From Litoditis marina (lineage: Eukaryota; Nematoda; Chromadorea; Rhabditida; Rhabditidae): DNA of 64,000 nt. Shown piece by piece: positions 13,240-24,205 of the stretch. The DNA is taken from contig OZ038433.1 of the NCBI GenBank assembly GCA_964036275.1, positions 48,175,616 to 48,239,615 on the forward strand, read 5' to 3'. Every line of letters starts with the position of its first letter. Position 1 is the first letter of the stretch. The notes beneath the pieces were generated by a model that saw only the letters and a list, made by a program, of their open reading frames with translations, was not told where the DNA came from and ran no database searches. The position numbers and the translations under genes are program-made.

Positions 13240-15243
13240 GTTCGTTTGTTGTTTCAGTGATCGGAGATGAAATTCTGAAAGGTTCCACGGTGGACACGAA
13301 CTCTTCCTTCATTTCCAAGAAACTGCACGGGATTGGTGTCAATCTAAAAAGGGTTTGTTTGTTACTCTAACTAAAATAATAATTACATTTAAAATTTGTA
13401 TAATAATCATCAGGTCGAGTTATAGATACACCTAGTTTATTGGTACATTGAAACTAACATAAATTGAGTTTGAAAGAGGGACTTTTAGACTGCAAAATAG
13501 TCCGCCGGGTTGAACGGAAGTACGGTGATAGTGAGTTAATGCTGTGTACAGTTTCTAAGAAAGATGCGCACAAGGCAATGATTGATTTATTGTTGCAGTT
13601 AGGTTTCGTACTTCAGACTTTAGTAAACAAATATTTTGGTTCATTCTTCCAGGGCAGAACCCCATAAGTTTGTCGACAGAGTAAATTGACATATACAGTA
13701 CTCTGCCATTTTAACTTCGACGAAGATTATATTTTGTAGCTTGTTTATTTCATATGGATATATGAACGGTACGCAGAATTATTATGGACCAACCCACAAC
13801 TTCGATTTGTTTTATCTCTACGACCAAACTACACTTTGATGTGGTTCTATATTACAACCAAACTACAACTCTGATCTGATAAATTACCATAATATTCAGA
13901 TTTTGGTGGTGGGCGACAGTGTGGAGGACATTAGTGAGGAGGTGCGCCAATTGGCGGGCCGCTACGACCACGTGATTACCACCGGCGGAGTGGGGCCCAC
14001 CCATGACGATAAGACATACTTGGGTAAGATTATAGTTGTTTTCAGTCGGTCTAATTCCTACGTGAACACCTACAGTAGTTTCGAATTTACGAAGCAGCGG
14101 CGATCAGAATGATCTAGGTGGTGTATAGTCTTTCTCATTGCTACTTGCACACCTACAGTGATTAACTAAATGTCAAACTGATGAGCTACGCCGATAAGAC
14201 CTATCTGGGTAAGATATAGTCGTCGTCATTCATACTTTGACAGTTACAGTAAGCTCCTGGAATTTCAAAAAAAAAAACACTTCGAAAACGGCCATGAGAA
14301 CATATTGCAAATAAATTTCTTCCTTTTCACTCTTCTCGCTCTTCTTACTCCTGTATTCCTATTTGTATCCAGTTGCATCATGGACTCTGTAGCCAATAAA
14401 TACAACAGGTTTGAAGCCCGTAAAGTTTTAGATTACAAAACTTGACATTATTTAAACATAATTATATTTAACTAATGAAACTCAATATACAAAAGTTCTG
14501 CCTTTTAAAGTTTTAAATCCACACGATAGCAGTCCACGGAAGAATGACAAGAACTAACTATGCTCTTATTGAAAGGCAACTATCAAACCGAATCGTTGTT
14601 CCGTTGATTCATAGAATGGTTGAAACATTCGACTTCGCTAATGCCTACCGTAATGCCTTCTCTAGCTATCCACGACAATATGAGACGTATTCAGATTCAC
14701 TGAAGCCAGGGAATAAGAAAATCTGTAGCTTTTATCTGTTTCAATGTTTCAATTCGCATAGCTACAGGAATTTTGTAAGCTTCACATCTGGAAAGCTGCA
14801 AATATGCACGAACACACAAAAAGTTGTTTTGAAATAAAGTAAGAATGGCGCGATAAAATAGCAAAGCTGAAAATTTAAAGAAGAATTTCGCAAAAGTAAC
14901 AACCTTCCCTGTGAAAGCTGAGAATTTCAGTTAAACTTCATATAATTTATCTGCCGAGAAAGATCAAGTAACGTACTCACTACTTGCACCCAGTATTTAT
15001 AGTATGGCCGGAACATTCTTCTTCTTTTACAACATCCACCGTGTATTAGTTTCTTTCTAGATTACTTGCGGGCTCTGATTTGGTAACCTGTCATAATAAT
15101 GCGCAAGTAGGGAGGAGGGGGGGGGGGCAGTTCTACAAAAAAATCTTCGTAGTTTGATCCCGTTGCTATTTGCTTTCTTCTCGTGCATGGAGATCAAACT
15201 ACAACAGAGATCTGGCCACTATCTATACTAAATATATATCAAA

Positions 15244-15288
<45 letters not shown>

Positions 15289-18200
15289 TCCAGGCCTATC
15301 CCGTGCATTTGGGGTGGATTTGTGTTTTTCGCCCGAGATGAATTCGTCTATTTTGGCCTATTTGCCGAACAAGGGAAACGACCCTGAAGAACAGGCACTG
15401 GCTCAGAGAATCAGTATGGTGGGCCATGGGTTATCGATTGATTATTGATTTTAATCATTGATTGATTTCAGTACAGTTATCGATTAATCAGAATATAATT
15501 ATAGTATGCTCAGAATATAGTTGTAAATTGATCATATTATTAATATAGCGTATTAGAAATACAACTATCGATTGACTATATCTCGCTTAAGGCTTTGTAT
15601 AGTTGTTGATTGGTTGATGCCCATTCATGGATTGAGTTAGGTTCAGGTATAGCTTATTGCTGATATTTTTCAGTACAGTTATCGATTTTATCGCGCTAGA
15701 GGTGTATTTTATGTTTTTTTGTAGTTTGTTTTAAAAGTTTAGAAAAAAAACAAGGTGTAAATTTTTCTTTGTAATCGAACTCGAAGAAGTTGTGGAATCG
15801 AGTTTTTAAATGTTATAGTGCGATCTACCTTTCTCAGATCCATAAAACGCAGGGTGACTATCGATATTATGTCCATCTATTCTAAACCATCGATCGATAT
15901 AATTCTGATTATCGACTTATTGATTGAGTCGCTGATTCAGATCCCTTCCTCGTCATCTCTACTGTGGGGTGTACATCCAGTGACCGGAAAACGGAGTTCG
16001 TTTCCGGTTGTTCAAATCAAAAACGTGACGTCATTTCCGGGCGTTCCCAAGTTCTGTAGAGACGCGTTCGCTGCTGTACAGGTGGGACATCATGTAGGGT
16101 TGTTAATCCAGTCGTAAATTTCGAGTTTCAGAAAATTCGAGTTTTCCGAGTTTCGAGTTTCAGAAAGTTCGAGTTTTCGAAATTTCGAGTTTTTCCAGTT
16201 CTGAAATTTTCGAGAGTTTCGAGTTCAGAAAATTCCAGTTTTCCGAGTTTCGAGTTTTCCGAGTTCTGAAATTTTCGAGTTTTTCGAATTTGAGTTTTTT
16301 TCAACAACCCCATCATATAGTGATACTAATAATAATATTAATAATAATAGTAATTAATGTAATATCTATGTAATCTGCTCGTAACTACAAGATGCCTTTA
16401 CTTCGAGGAAGCTCAGATTTCTGACGACACAATATAGGTGGCTAAGGGTGGTCAATGATAGTTTACATAAAAATATCTTCAATTAATTAATCCTCTACAA
16501 CATGCTATAATAATGATAATGCTAATGTTCGAAAAGTGAACCTTTTTGCAGCAGCAACTATTCCCCAACGCGAACATCTCGGAGCGTTTCTCGGATGCTT
16601 TATACACAGGCAACGACGAATTCAAGTACAGTTTTTAATTTTCGACCACAACTTGAAAAAAAAAATGTTAAAATAAGGACCTCCATGTTGTGTGTATAAG
16701 GAACAACATCCCACATCGCAATTTTTTCACATCTTTTTGCTTATTGCATATTAGTCGCGGCACTGCGTATAACTTTTCTAACGTATCAACAAGCTATACG
16801 CATCAAGCTTTAACCTATTTTTGTTTCTGCGTACTGCGTACTCCTTTTTGCGTCTTAAAGAAGGACAATTATGTGGACCAATCCCCGGGAGACATCGGTG
16901 CTTTGAACTGCAATGGAGAAAAGCGACAGCGGAAAAAAGCGAAGCAACTAAGTGGTTGCATACAGAGCAAAATTGAGAAATATAGTATTTCTCAGGGTAC
17001 ACTAATGTCTTTGAATTGTAGTGTTCTTTAATTTAATAACATTCGAATGTTTCAGATTTTCGCAAGCTCTCAATACAATAGCTGATCGTTTTGGAGATTC
17101 GGTTGAAATCGGTTCCTATCCAGTGATTAACAATGGGTTCGTTGTTTAAGGGCCAATTCTATATGTAACCGGGTTTTTTGGTAACCTAGCCGGTTTTTGG
17201 TAACCCTTTTTTCAGGTTACTTCACAGGTAACCGGTAGGTATCCCAAAAGTATACGGTTACCGTACAAACTAACGGTAAAAATCGCATTTTACGTTAGAA
17301 AAACAGGTAACCGGTTTTTCATTTTCGGTTACCAACCGGTTACTTTCTGAGGTAACCGGAAAAAAGGTTACCAAAAACCGGTTAAGTTACCAAAAAAAAC
17401 CCGGTTACATATAGGATTCACCTTGTTTATGTGATCCGTACGTAGGAGAAACGTTTTTATTTATCATAAACAGACAATTTGAACATAGTTTTTCTTGGTT
17501 TCATGCACATTGCCCTCTTTTGTTAAGAATAATGATTGCAATTACTAACTATAGTTGTTGTTATTGTAATTGTAGATTTTGCGATTATGGTTTTTTTTGT
17601 ATAATATAATATAATATACTTGGTTTTAGATTCTTCAAAACGAAGTTGACCATTGAAAGTGAATCGAAAACCGATGGGGCGGCCGCTGTGAAAGCAGTTC
17701 GAGAATTACTCAAAGGTTGGCACTAAATCACTCCAGTTTTTCACTACCACTTTATATTGCTTTCACCGCAAGTGTTCATTGATATTTTCACCTCGAATAC
17801 AGAACCACATGAAATGTAACCCGCCAAATATAAATTTGTTCTAGTAGAAGGCTAAAAATAAATAAGTAAATAGCTTTCACCAATGATTTGAACTGAAGCA
17901 TATACGTGACCTTTTCGGCAGTAATTATGAGTTTCAAATCATATTCGAAGAGAACAAAATGTTTATTTTAGTGTGTTTCTGTTGATATTCTATTCGAAAT
18001 TATAAGTTGTTGCGATTGGTTGGACTCAATCAAAAAAAAACAGTAATTTGGATAAAAACTTCAGTTAGTTAAATATAATTCATAGGTTCATGTGCCACTC
18101 GTAACGCTCAAAATTTCGTTAGCGACTTTGTTTAATTTCATCAATGTACTTAATTTTTGTTCGTGATAATCAAACAAATAAACACAAAATAACAAATACA

Positions 18201-19626
18201 TTATCTCTTGAGGTGATATGATTTCAATACCCTGACAATCTAGACTTTGTACACTGAGAACAGTTTTCGTACACTCCGACTACAATTCAAAGTTGAGTAG
18301 TCTCCAAACGGGTGTACATTTACTGTGTCTTTTAGTGTACGAAATTTGCGCTCACTGATATCAAACATCTTTTCCGGTGAATGTTGAGTTCTTACTGCTA
18401 ATTTCCGTGAATATAGTAGAAAAGAGTAGTTTGTGCGCATCCAAAACGTGACTTTCCACTTTGTAAGTTATAGCACTCGAATAAGATAAATATGCAATGT
18501 GACTTTTTAGTTCTTCAGATTCTCGAAGATGTAAGCCACAAAAGTCTTTTTGAGTTAACCCCAGTAGGTTACCTGTTTTTCTTTGCAAAAGTGCTTTTCA
18601 CCGCTAGCAAGTACGATGACCGGAATTATGTCTAGGTTGCTGGAAATGTTACCGATGAGGTAACCAAGAAACTCGGTTAGGTATAGAATTGGCCCACAAT
18701 TGGTAGCGAATAGTCTTGAACACATTAGCGAGATTCAAATCTAAGACCGGTCTCCATTTTCACATCTATGTTTGCAGACGATTTGGTGTACTTCGATGAT
18801 CATGCTTGGTTGGATACGGTATCTAAGATGGCCGAATTCATCGAACGAAGCTCGCGAGATCCTGTTTTCGCCAGCAAATTGACCGAAGCTAGAAGGATTG
18901 TTGATGAAATTGTGGAAAAATACAGGTGAATTTCGATAAATCTTCTGACAAATCTGAGAAAATTAGTTCATTAGTGAATGAGAAACAACTTTCATTGAAG
19001 TTTGCAAAAAAAAAACAAGTTTCACCCAAGAAAACCAAGCCCTTATCATGTTTGCAAGATTAGAGAATTTAGTTTGAGAGCTCGACGTTTTGTGTGAGCT
19101 GTATGTTTCACTCTCTGTTCATATATAGAGGTCTCCTTGATCAGTGCTAAAACTGTCTTCATCCTTTCAGATTAGATGAGATTGCACTGTCGTTCAATGG
19201 TGGAAAGGATTGCACTGTGCTGTTGCATCTTCTGCGAGTGAAAGTGGACGAGTGGGTTTCGGCTGAAACATTTCAGTGGTTTTGCTGGTCGTATATTCAT
19301 AATTCATCCGTTGCAAAAAATTTTTTCATGAACTTTATTGAGTTTTCGAGGTATTCACTTATTTTCGATTTGCGCTATCGATTTCATCATAGAAAACTGA
19401 ATACAAATGTAGAAAACAACAATTAATAAAACAAATTTGGGGCTAATTTTACTTGCACTCGTGGTCGATTTATTGATTTTTCCAGAAAGTACGGACCAGG
19501 ACAATCGATTCAAGGATTTCACATTCTCTGCGAAGACCAATTTCCCGAATTATCTCAGTTCATCATCGACGCCGCCAATTTGTTAGTTGACATCAAGATA
19601 TGAGACCTGTCCATGTCCATCATATC

Positions 19627-19657
<31 letters not shown>

Positions 19658-20287
19658 TTTATTGAACCATCTGGCTCACAATATGGAAAATGATTATATC
19701 TCTATTTTTCTCTCTCTCTATGTCTCTCTCACTCTCTCTCTCTCTCTCTCTTCCTTCTCTCACCGACCCCCCTTCCAGGTACAACATTCGAGTGCTCGAG
19801 TTCCCTGGTCCCCTGAAGACGGGTCTGTCCGCCCTCACCCTCCATCGACCCTCCATTGTGGCCGTCCTCATGGGAAGCAGGTCCAGTGACCCCAAGGGCA
19901 AATACATGAAGTCAGTTTCCGTTTTGTTTACATATAAACAAATACTTGTTTCGGTCTCATTTATTGCTATATGTTAGCAAAGCCTATAAACGAAATGTTG
20001 TTTTGAGCTCATTCTAGTTATATGCAAATGGTGAAAATATGAGAAATAAGGTAATATTCCTCAAATATGTTCGATTACTCCGGCTCGTGCTCGTGAAAAA
20101 ATAGATATAATGGAAGCTTAGTTCACTCGAATGTTTCAGGTCTCCTATAGAATGGACGGACTCTGACTGGCCCCGGGTTCTGCGCGTGTGCCCCATTCTG
20201 AACTGGACCTACAGCGATGTGTGGAACCTTCTACGCGGACTATGTATCCCCTACTGCAGTTTGTATGATCAGGGTATGTCTTAACCA

Positions 20288-20381
<94 letters not shown>

Positions 20382-20382
20382 A

Positions 20383-20413
<31 letters not shown>

Positions 20414-21084
20414 CTCAGTTTCATTCTAGCTGTTTTAATATGTCTTTTTCTCTTTCTTTCTTTCTCCCTCTATCCTTTTTTATCTCCCTTTCTTCCGTAT
20501 TTCTCTGACATTTTGTGTGGTTTTTTTATGGTAAGAAAAAGGCAAACAGCTTCCAGCGGTGAAATTTTTGTTTGATTCAAGGTTTCACGTCACTGGGGGA
20601 TCGTGACAACACATCCAAGAATCCCCTGCTGAGAAGAAACACGGAAAGTGGAAAAGAGTAGTGAGTATCATTATACTGATTAGTCACCGAAATACAGCAT
20701 TAATAGATCAAAAATTCACCCCTTATATACTAGAGGGGGCGGGGCTAACATAGATCAGACAACTATGATTGGCTGACCTGACCAAACTACAAGCGAGAGA
20801 GTGAGAGACGCAGAGATCTCGTCGCGAGACATTGCTAATGTGGTGTTGTTAATATGCAATTATCACAAGCTTGTTTTTCATCTGATACAAAATAGTTTTT
20901 AATAGAAAGAGAATAATTCACGCTTTTGAAACCACAAAAAAACTGTTTGGAATAATAATTTGGTTGAAATTACATTTTTATACCAGTCCGAATGTACCAT
21001 TTTCCAATTGTTTGATTTAGTTTCCTGCCGGCGTACAAACTACAAAACGGGGAAGCAGAACGGAGCGGCAGATCGAGTATTTAG
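10791..21084 (+). CDS. FLAD1: FAD synthase (MoCF-like domain + PP-loop FMN adenylyltransferase), 15 exons
   Basis: Makes FAD from FMN and ATP. Exons: 10791 (or 10839)-10869, 13258-13352, 13900-14023, 15294-15418, 15941-16081, 16552-16625, 17056-17136, 17630-17715, 18778-18925, 19171-19251, 19486-19581, 19779-19910, 20140-20273, 20582-20660, 21021-21084. The frame is continuous. Numbered from the ATG at 10839 (496 aa), the N-terminal MoCF/CinA-like domain shows [18 protein letters not shown] (from residue 11) and [13 protein letters not shown] (69-81). The C-terminal PAPS-reductase-like domain shows the PP-loop SFNGGKDC (309-316), [26 protein letters not shown] and TSLGDRDNT. The last exon restores the typical FLAD1 end: a tyrosine, then [15 protein letters not shown]. 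An in-frame ATG 48 nt upstream, 3 nt after a TTTTCAG, would add 16 residues. The exon 14 acceptor is the weak TTCAAG. Confidence 0.95.
11058..11333. repeat. Family B element, full palindromic copy in FLAD1 intron 1
   Basis: GGCCAATTCTACAACTAACC at the left and its inverted counterpart ending TAGAATTCACC at the right. The arms are almost entirely GGTAACC/GGTTACC blocks and could form a long hairpin. Confidence 0.82.
12536..12666 (-). repeat. Family A element, copy 3
   Basis: TATACTGTTAGTCAATTGCA to CACTTCTAGTATAC, in FLAD1 intron 1. Confidence 0.8.
13189..13239 (+). repeat. TAA trinucleotide microsatellite, FLAD1 intron 1
   Basis: About 17 TAA units ending 18 bp before the exon 2 acceptor. 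Confidence 0.9.
14185..14226 (+). repeat. Decayed duplicate of FLAD1 exon 3 end plus donor
   Basis: CGATAAGACCTATCTGGGTA repeats the end of exon 3 with its donor (around 14007-14028) at high identity, and the following intron bases also match. It lies in intron 3 and is probably a relic of a local tandem duplication. It could act as a decoy donor. Confidence 0.5.
15243..15288 (+). repeat. ATT trinucleotide microsatellite, FLAD1 intron 3
   Basis: About 15 ATT units directly before the exon 4 acceptor CCAG. Confidence 0.9.
16095..16310. repeat. TTTCGAG-rich element in FLAD1 intron 5
   Basis: Many GAGTTTCGAGTTTTC-type units bounded by AGGGTTGTT and AACAACCCC, so possibly a simple-sequence expansion inside a small inverted-repeat element. 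A short relative is at about 59684-59716. Confidence 0.6.
16858..16917. repeat. Family N element, half copy in FLAD1 intron 6
   Basis: AAGAAGGACAATTATGTGGA then CTTTGAACTGCAAT; the right half is missing. Confidence 0.6.
17151..17422. repeat. Family B element, full palindromic copy in FLAD1 intron 7
   Basis: GGCCAATTCTATATGTAACC to GGTTACATATAGGATTCACC, 272 bp, beginning 14 bp after the exon 7 donor. Confidence 0.85.
18640..18695. repeat. Family B element, right-end fragment
   Basis: GTTACCGATGAGGTAACC to TATAGAATTGGCCC. Confidence 0.65.
19627..19660 (+). repeat. ATA/TAA microsatellite, FLAD1 intron 11
   Basis: Ten units of AAT. Confidence 0.85.
20292..20410 (+). repeat. CT dinucleotide microsatellite, FLAD1 intron 13
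   Basis: More than 100 bp of nearly pure CT starting about 18 bp after the donor; the open frames across it are artefacts. Confidence 0.9.
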
Positions 21085-21177
21085 TTCGTGTGAATGTTTC
21101 ATCGGTCACACTAGGAAGTCTTCATCATGTGATACAAGTTATTATATTCTTGTCGTTGTAGTTGTTAATAATTATAC

Positions 21178-21183
21178 AATAAA
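21178..21183 (+). terminator. Polyadenylation signal of the FAD synthase gene
   Basis: AATAAA, 94 nt after the stop codon at 21082-21084, with no closer candidate seen. Confidence 0.6.
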
Positions 21184-21352
21184 CATATTAATCTTGCAAT
21201 GTGAAGGAATTCGAAATAAGGGTAGTATAAAGCTGTCTTTTTCAATATTACCACGAGAAATTAGACTAATCTGCCCTTTTGGACAAGCTGATATTGTTAC
21301 CCAATTGTAAATAATTAGATTTTATACTGAAATAGAAGACAAATTATAACTG

Positions 21353-21723
21353 ATTAGTAAAAAGTGGGGGAACCAACAAATGTGTGAGTTGTGTTTGGTT
21401 CGACCTCGATATCAGCAAAAAGTGAACGATACGAATTGCTGTGATACTGTTGCAGAAGTATTCTGCAAAAATAGAACAATACAAATGTTGCACAATGGTT
21501 CACGAAGCCCGCATGATATTTCAGAAATTGCCGAAGGGTATTTCATGTGTGCTTTGACGACATGCGTGCGTTGTGAACCATTGTGCAACATTTGTATTGT
21601 TCTATTTTTGCAGAATACTTCTGCAACAGTATCACAGCAATTCGTATCGTTCACTTTTTGCTGATATCGAGGTCGAACCAAACAGAACTCACACATTTGT
21701 TGGTTCCCCCACTTTTTACTAAT
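21353..21723. repeat. Long palindrome, arms about 150 bp
   Basis: The left arm from ATTAGTAAAAAGTGGGGG reappears inverted up to CCCCCACTTTTTACTAAT at the right end; the central loop is about 60 bp. The symmetry makes mirrored ORFs on both strands, which are not genes. Confidence 0.9.
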
Positions 21724-22139
21724 TGTCCTTTTTTGCTAGTTGTACTCCTACAACTTCATATGTTGCCTATTCACATAGTGAATCTTGTGAACTCATTATA
21801 TTATTATGGAAATCTCAGTTTTGTGTGTGCACAAAGCCGAATGCAGACCATAAAATTACTGATGTTGTAATATAACGCAGGTTACTGGCTCTGTCACTTT
21901 AAACAACTGAACAAAAACGCTAAACGTTCCGATTGACATGTACACCGCTTTTAGCGGCGATAAGCGATGGGGATTGGCGCCATTGACAAACCTACAATTA
22001 GAGACACCAACTCACTTACAATATAGCCATTATTTCCAATACCACATCAAAAACCTTCGTTGAAACTTTTTTTTCATTCCTGCGTCATGGAATATTCAAT
22101 ATCTGTTAACTTGAAACAGTTTGATTGACGATAACTGAT

Positions 22140-22840
22140 ATTTTTCCAACTTTGGCGCCAATTGGCGCCAGCGCACAATGCCAACAGAACTTTTTTTGAT
22201 TTTCAGATTGAGCATCTTACTTGCCATGTGATAGTTATTTAGTGTACCGAATTTCAGACGATTCCATTGACGCTGTCGTGAGTTTGGGTTTTGGCGCCAT
22301 CTGGCGCCTGGTTCGAGCGCCAGAAGGAAAATTTCAGTTTTGGAAAAAGACTTTCACACTTGCCACCAAAGTATTCAATTTCTATTAGTGTTCAACATTT
22401 TAGTTGATGATAAATAGTGTTTTGCCGTTTTTGGCGCCTATTGGCGCCAGCGCCGGGCGCCAATGATGATATATTCATCTCATATTTGGCGCGACAAGCT
22501 AACTTTTGCATTATAACTCATGTTTCAAATTTCAGCTAAATCGGTACGGTAGTTTTTCCATTAGTGGTTTTTGGCGCCTATTGGCGCCCGCGCCCGACGC
22601 CAATGAGGAGCTATACATCTCATATTTGGCGCGACATGCTAAATTTCGCATTAGAACTCATGTTTCAAATTTCAGCTAAATCGGTTCGATAGTGTTTCCA
22701 ATAGTCGTTTTTGGCGCCTATTGGCGCCCGCGCCCGGCGCCAGAGATCACATATACATGTCATACTTCGCGCGACGAGCTAACTTTTGCCATAGAATAGA
22801 TGTTCCAAATTTCAGCCAAATTGGTTCAGTAGTTTTTCCA
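22140..22840. repeat. Tandem repeat, about 139-bp units, with paired GGCGCC palindromes
   Basis: TTTTGGCGCCTATTGGCGCC-like blocks recur at about 22153, 22292, 22430, 22569 and 22709. Between them TTTCAAATTTCAGCTAAATC is conserved. Roughly five units, most alike on the right. Confidence 0.85.
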
Positions 22841-23093
22841 CTACGATGCGGACAGAATTCCGTGAGGGACGAGGGACGAGGGACGAATTACGGCGGAACT
22901 TTTCAACAACGACACGAAACCATAACTCAGGCGAAAATATTCCGATTTGGCTGAAATTTTCACACAATGTTCAATTCGTGATTCTCTAACGTTCTCTCCT
23001 TTTAGTTTTCAAAAAAAGAATATGTTTGAAGATTTTTGATAATTAAAAGGAAAAAACGAGTCCGCAATGGCCAAACCAAAGACAACTCACGCA

Positions 23094-23108
23094 GAGCGCT
23101 TCGCGCTC
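23094..23108. other. GC-rich 3' hairpin of composite element 1
   Basis: GAGCGC-TTC-GCGCTC, a perfect six-pair stem. The homologous stem at 56536-56550 is CAGCGC-TTC-GCGCTG, so the outer pair changed on both sides. Confidence 0.75.
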
Positions 23109-23285
23109 CGCGCGATACACGTTAGCAAGAGACTGGTAATACCCAACTTGGGGAATTCAAACTAAATTGCAATCTTTCTCTTCACTAGAACACTGAAATG
23201 TTTCATTGTTTCTACGAGAGTCGATACTTTCCTTCTCCACATTCAGAAGAATGCAGAATTCAGAAGACAGAAGAATTCAGAAGAA

Positions 23286-23539
23286 CTATATTATAGTTCG
23301 TTTCACCAATCAATGTCCTTCTACAGTAATCTTCAAATTGTTCCGGAGGCTTTTTCTAATGAATAAATTATTATGTCGGTTTCAAACTTTCACAGTTTGT
23401 AGAAGTAAAGGCAGAAAACACAATAGCAAAATTTGAAGTCATTCTAAAAACATATTTACAACCAACAACTACCTAACGCTGACCTGGAAGTTCGAGCAGA
23501 TTATTGTAGAGGGTTATAAGTGCGTGAAACAGAATATAC
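23286..23539. repeat. Family P element, copy 1
   Basis: Inverted ends of the type TATAGTTCGTTTCACCAATC with CTTCTACAGTAATCTTC inside, mirrored by GATTATTGTAGAGGG and GTGAAACAGAATATA. It follows composite element 1. Confidence 0.65.
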
Positions 23540-23887
23540 TGATCCTAACAAAATAGAATGAGTCCCAGTAACTGGTCTGATTGTGAACTCATTAACTCAA
23601 ACCAGCATTGTTTACTATTAAGGAGAATGGCAAGCAACTCAATTAACAGTATCTCCCGTTATATAAAAAAAGCTATAACTAAATTCAATTAGCATGCATT
23701 GCACTTTCTTCTTGCTATGGTGGTATTCATCTTGAGAAATTGAATAGAATTATAGTCGTTCTGCTCAGTAGGATACTGCAATGTTTCAAACATTCTACAG
23801 ATAGCGATACTTTCCTTCTTTGCCATTAAGTTGACCATTTCGATCTCGTACCAAAATGTTAGTTCTAGTGGTTCATTAAATTCAAAG

Positions 23888-24131
23888 TGTTGTATCCGTA
23901 GCCAACGGTACAGCACAATAATACACACAGATATGAACACCACGGTTATACCTGGTCGAGCGAGGAAGACGAGAGAAGTAGACCACTTTATGAGCCGGCA
24001 GAAGAAACAATAACAATGATAGACACAAACTGGCACACGTCACTTCACACGTGAACGCGCGCTATGCTAATCAGCTTACATGTTAACAGGAAAACATACT
24101 ACGAAATAGAAACTGTGTCTACCACACAACA
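23888..24131 (-). repeat. 3' LTR of the gypsy-type element
   Basis: 244 bp, near-identical to 26582-26825. It is preceded on the minus strand by the polypurine tract at 24132-24143. Confidence 0.93.
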
Positions 24132-24205
24132 CCTCCCTTTTTTAGAACTAAACTACGAGGAGATGTCTAACTAGCTAAACTACATAGAATCGGCTGTAGA
24201 CAGCT

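Larger units (their letters stand above)
21353..23120 (+). mobile_element. Composite element 1: palindrome + 139-bp tandem core + 3' hairpin
   Basis: Starts near ATTAGTAAAAAGTGGGGG and ends near CGCGCGATA, about 1.77 kb. Parts: long palindrome 21353-21723, tandem core 22140-22840, then an AT-rich 3' module and a GC hairpin at 23094-23108. It shares both ends, order, orientation and total length with 54788-56562. The plan resembles Helentron/DINE-type non-autonomous elements (minisatellite core, 3' stem-loop), but no Rep/helicase is present and the terminal bases are not fixed. Confidence 0.6.

Noticed and set aside
14544..14837. 97-codon ORF in FLAD1 intron 3
   Set aside because: Contained in an intron, no recognisable domain, no splice signals of its own.
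20217..20429. Ser/Leu-repeat ORF
   Set aside because: Simple CT repeat read in frame, inside FLAD1 intron 13.
21380..21696. Two 94-codon ORFs, one on each strand, with nearly the same protein
   Set aside because: They are mirror images produced by the palindrome at 21353-21723, not genes.
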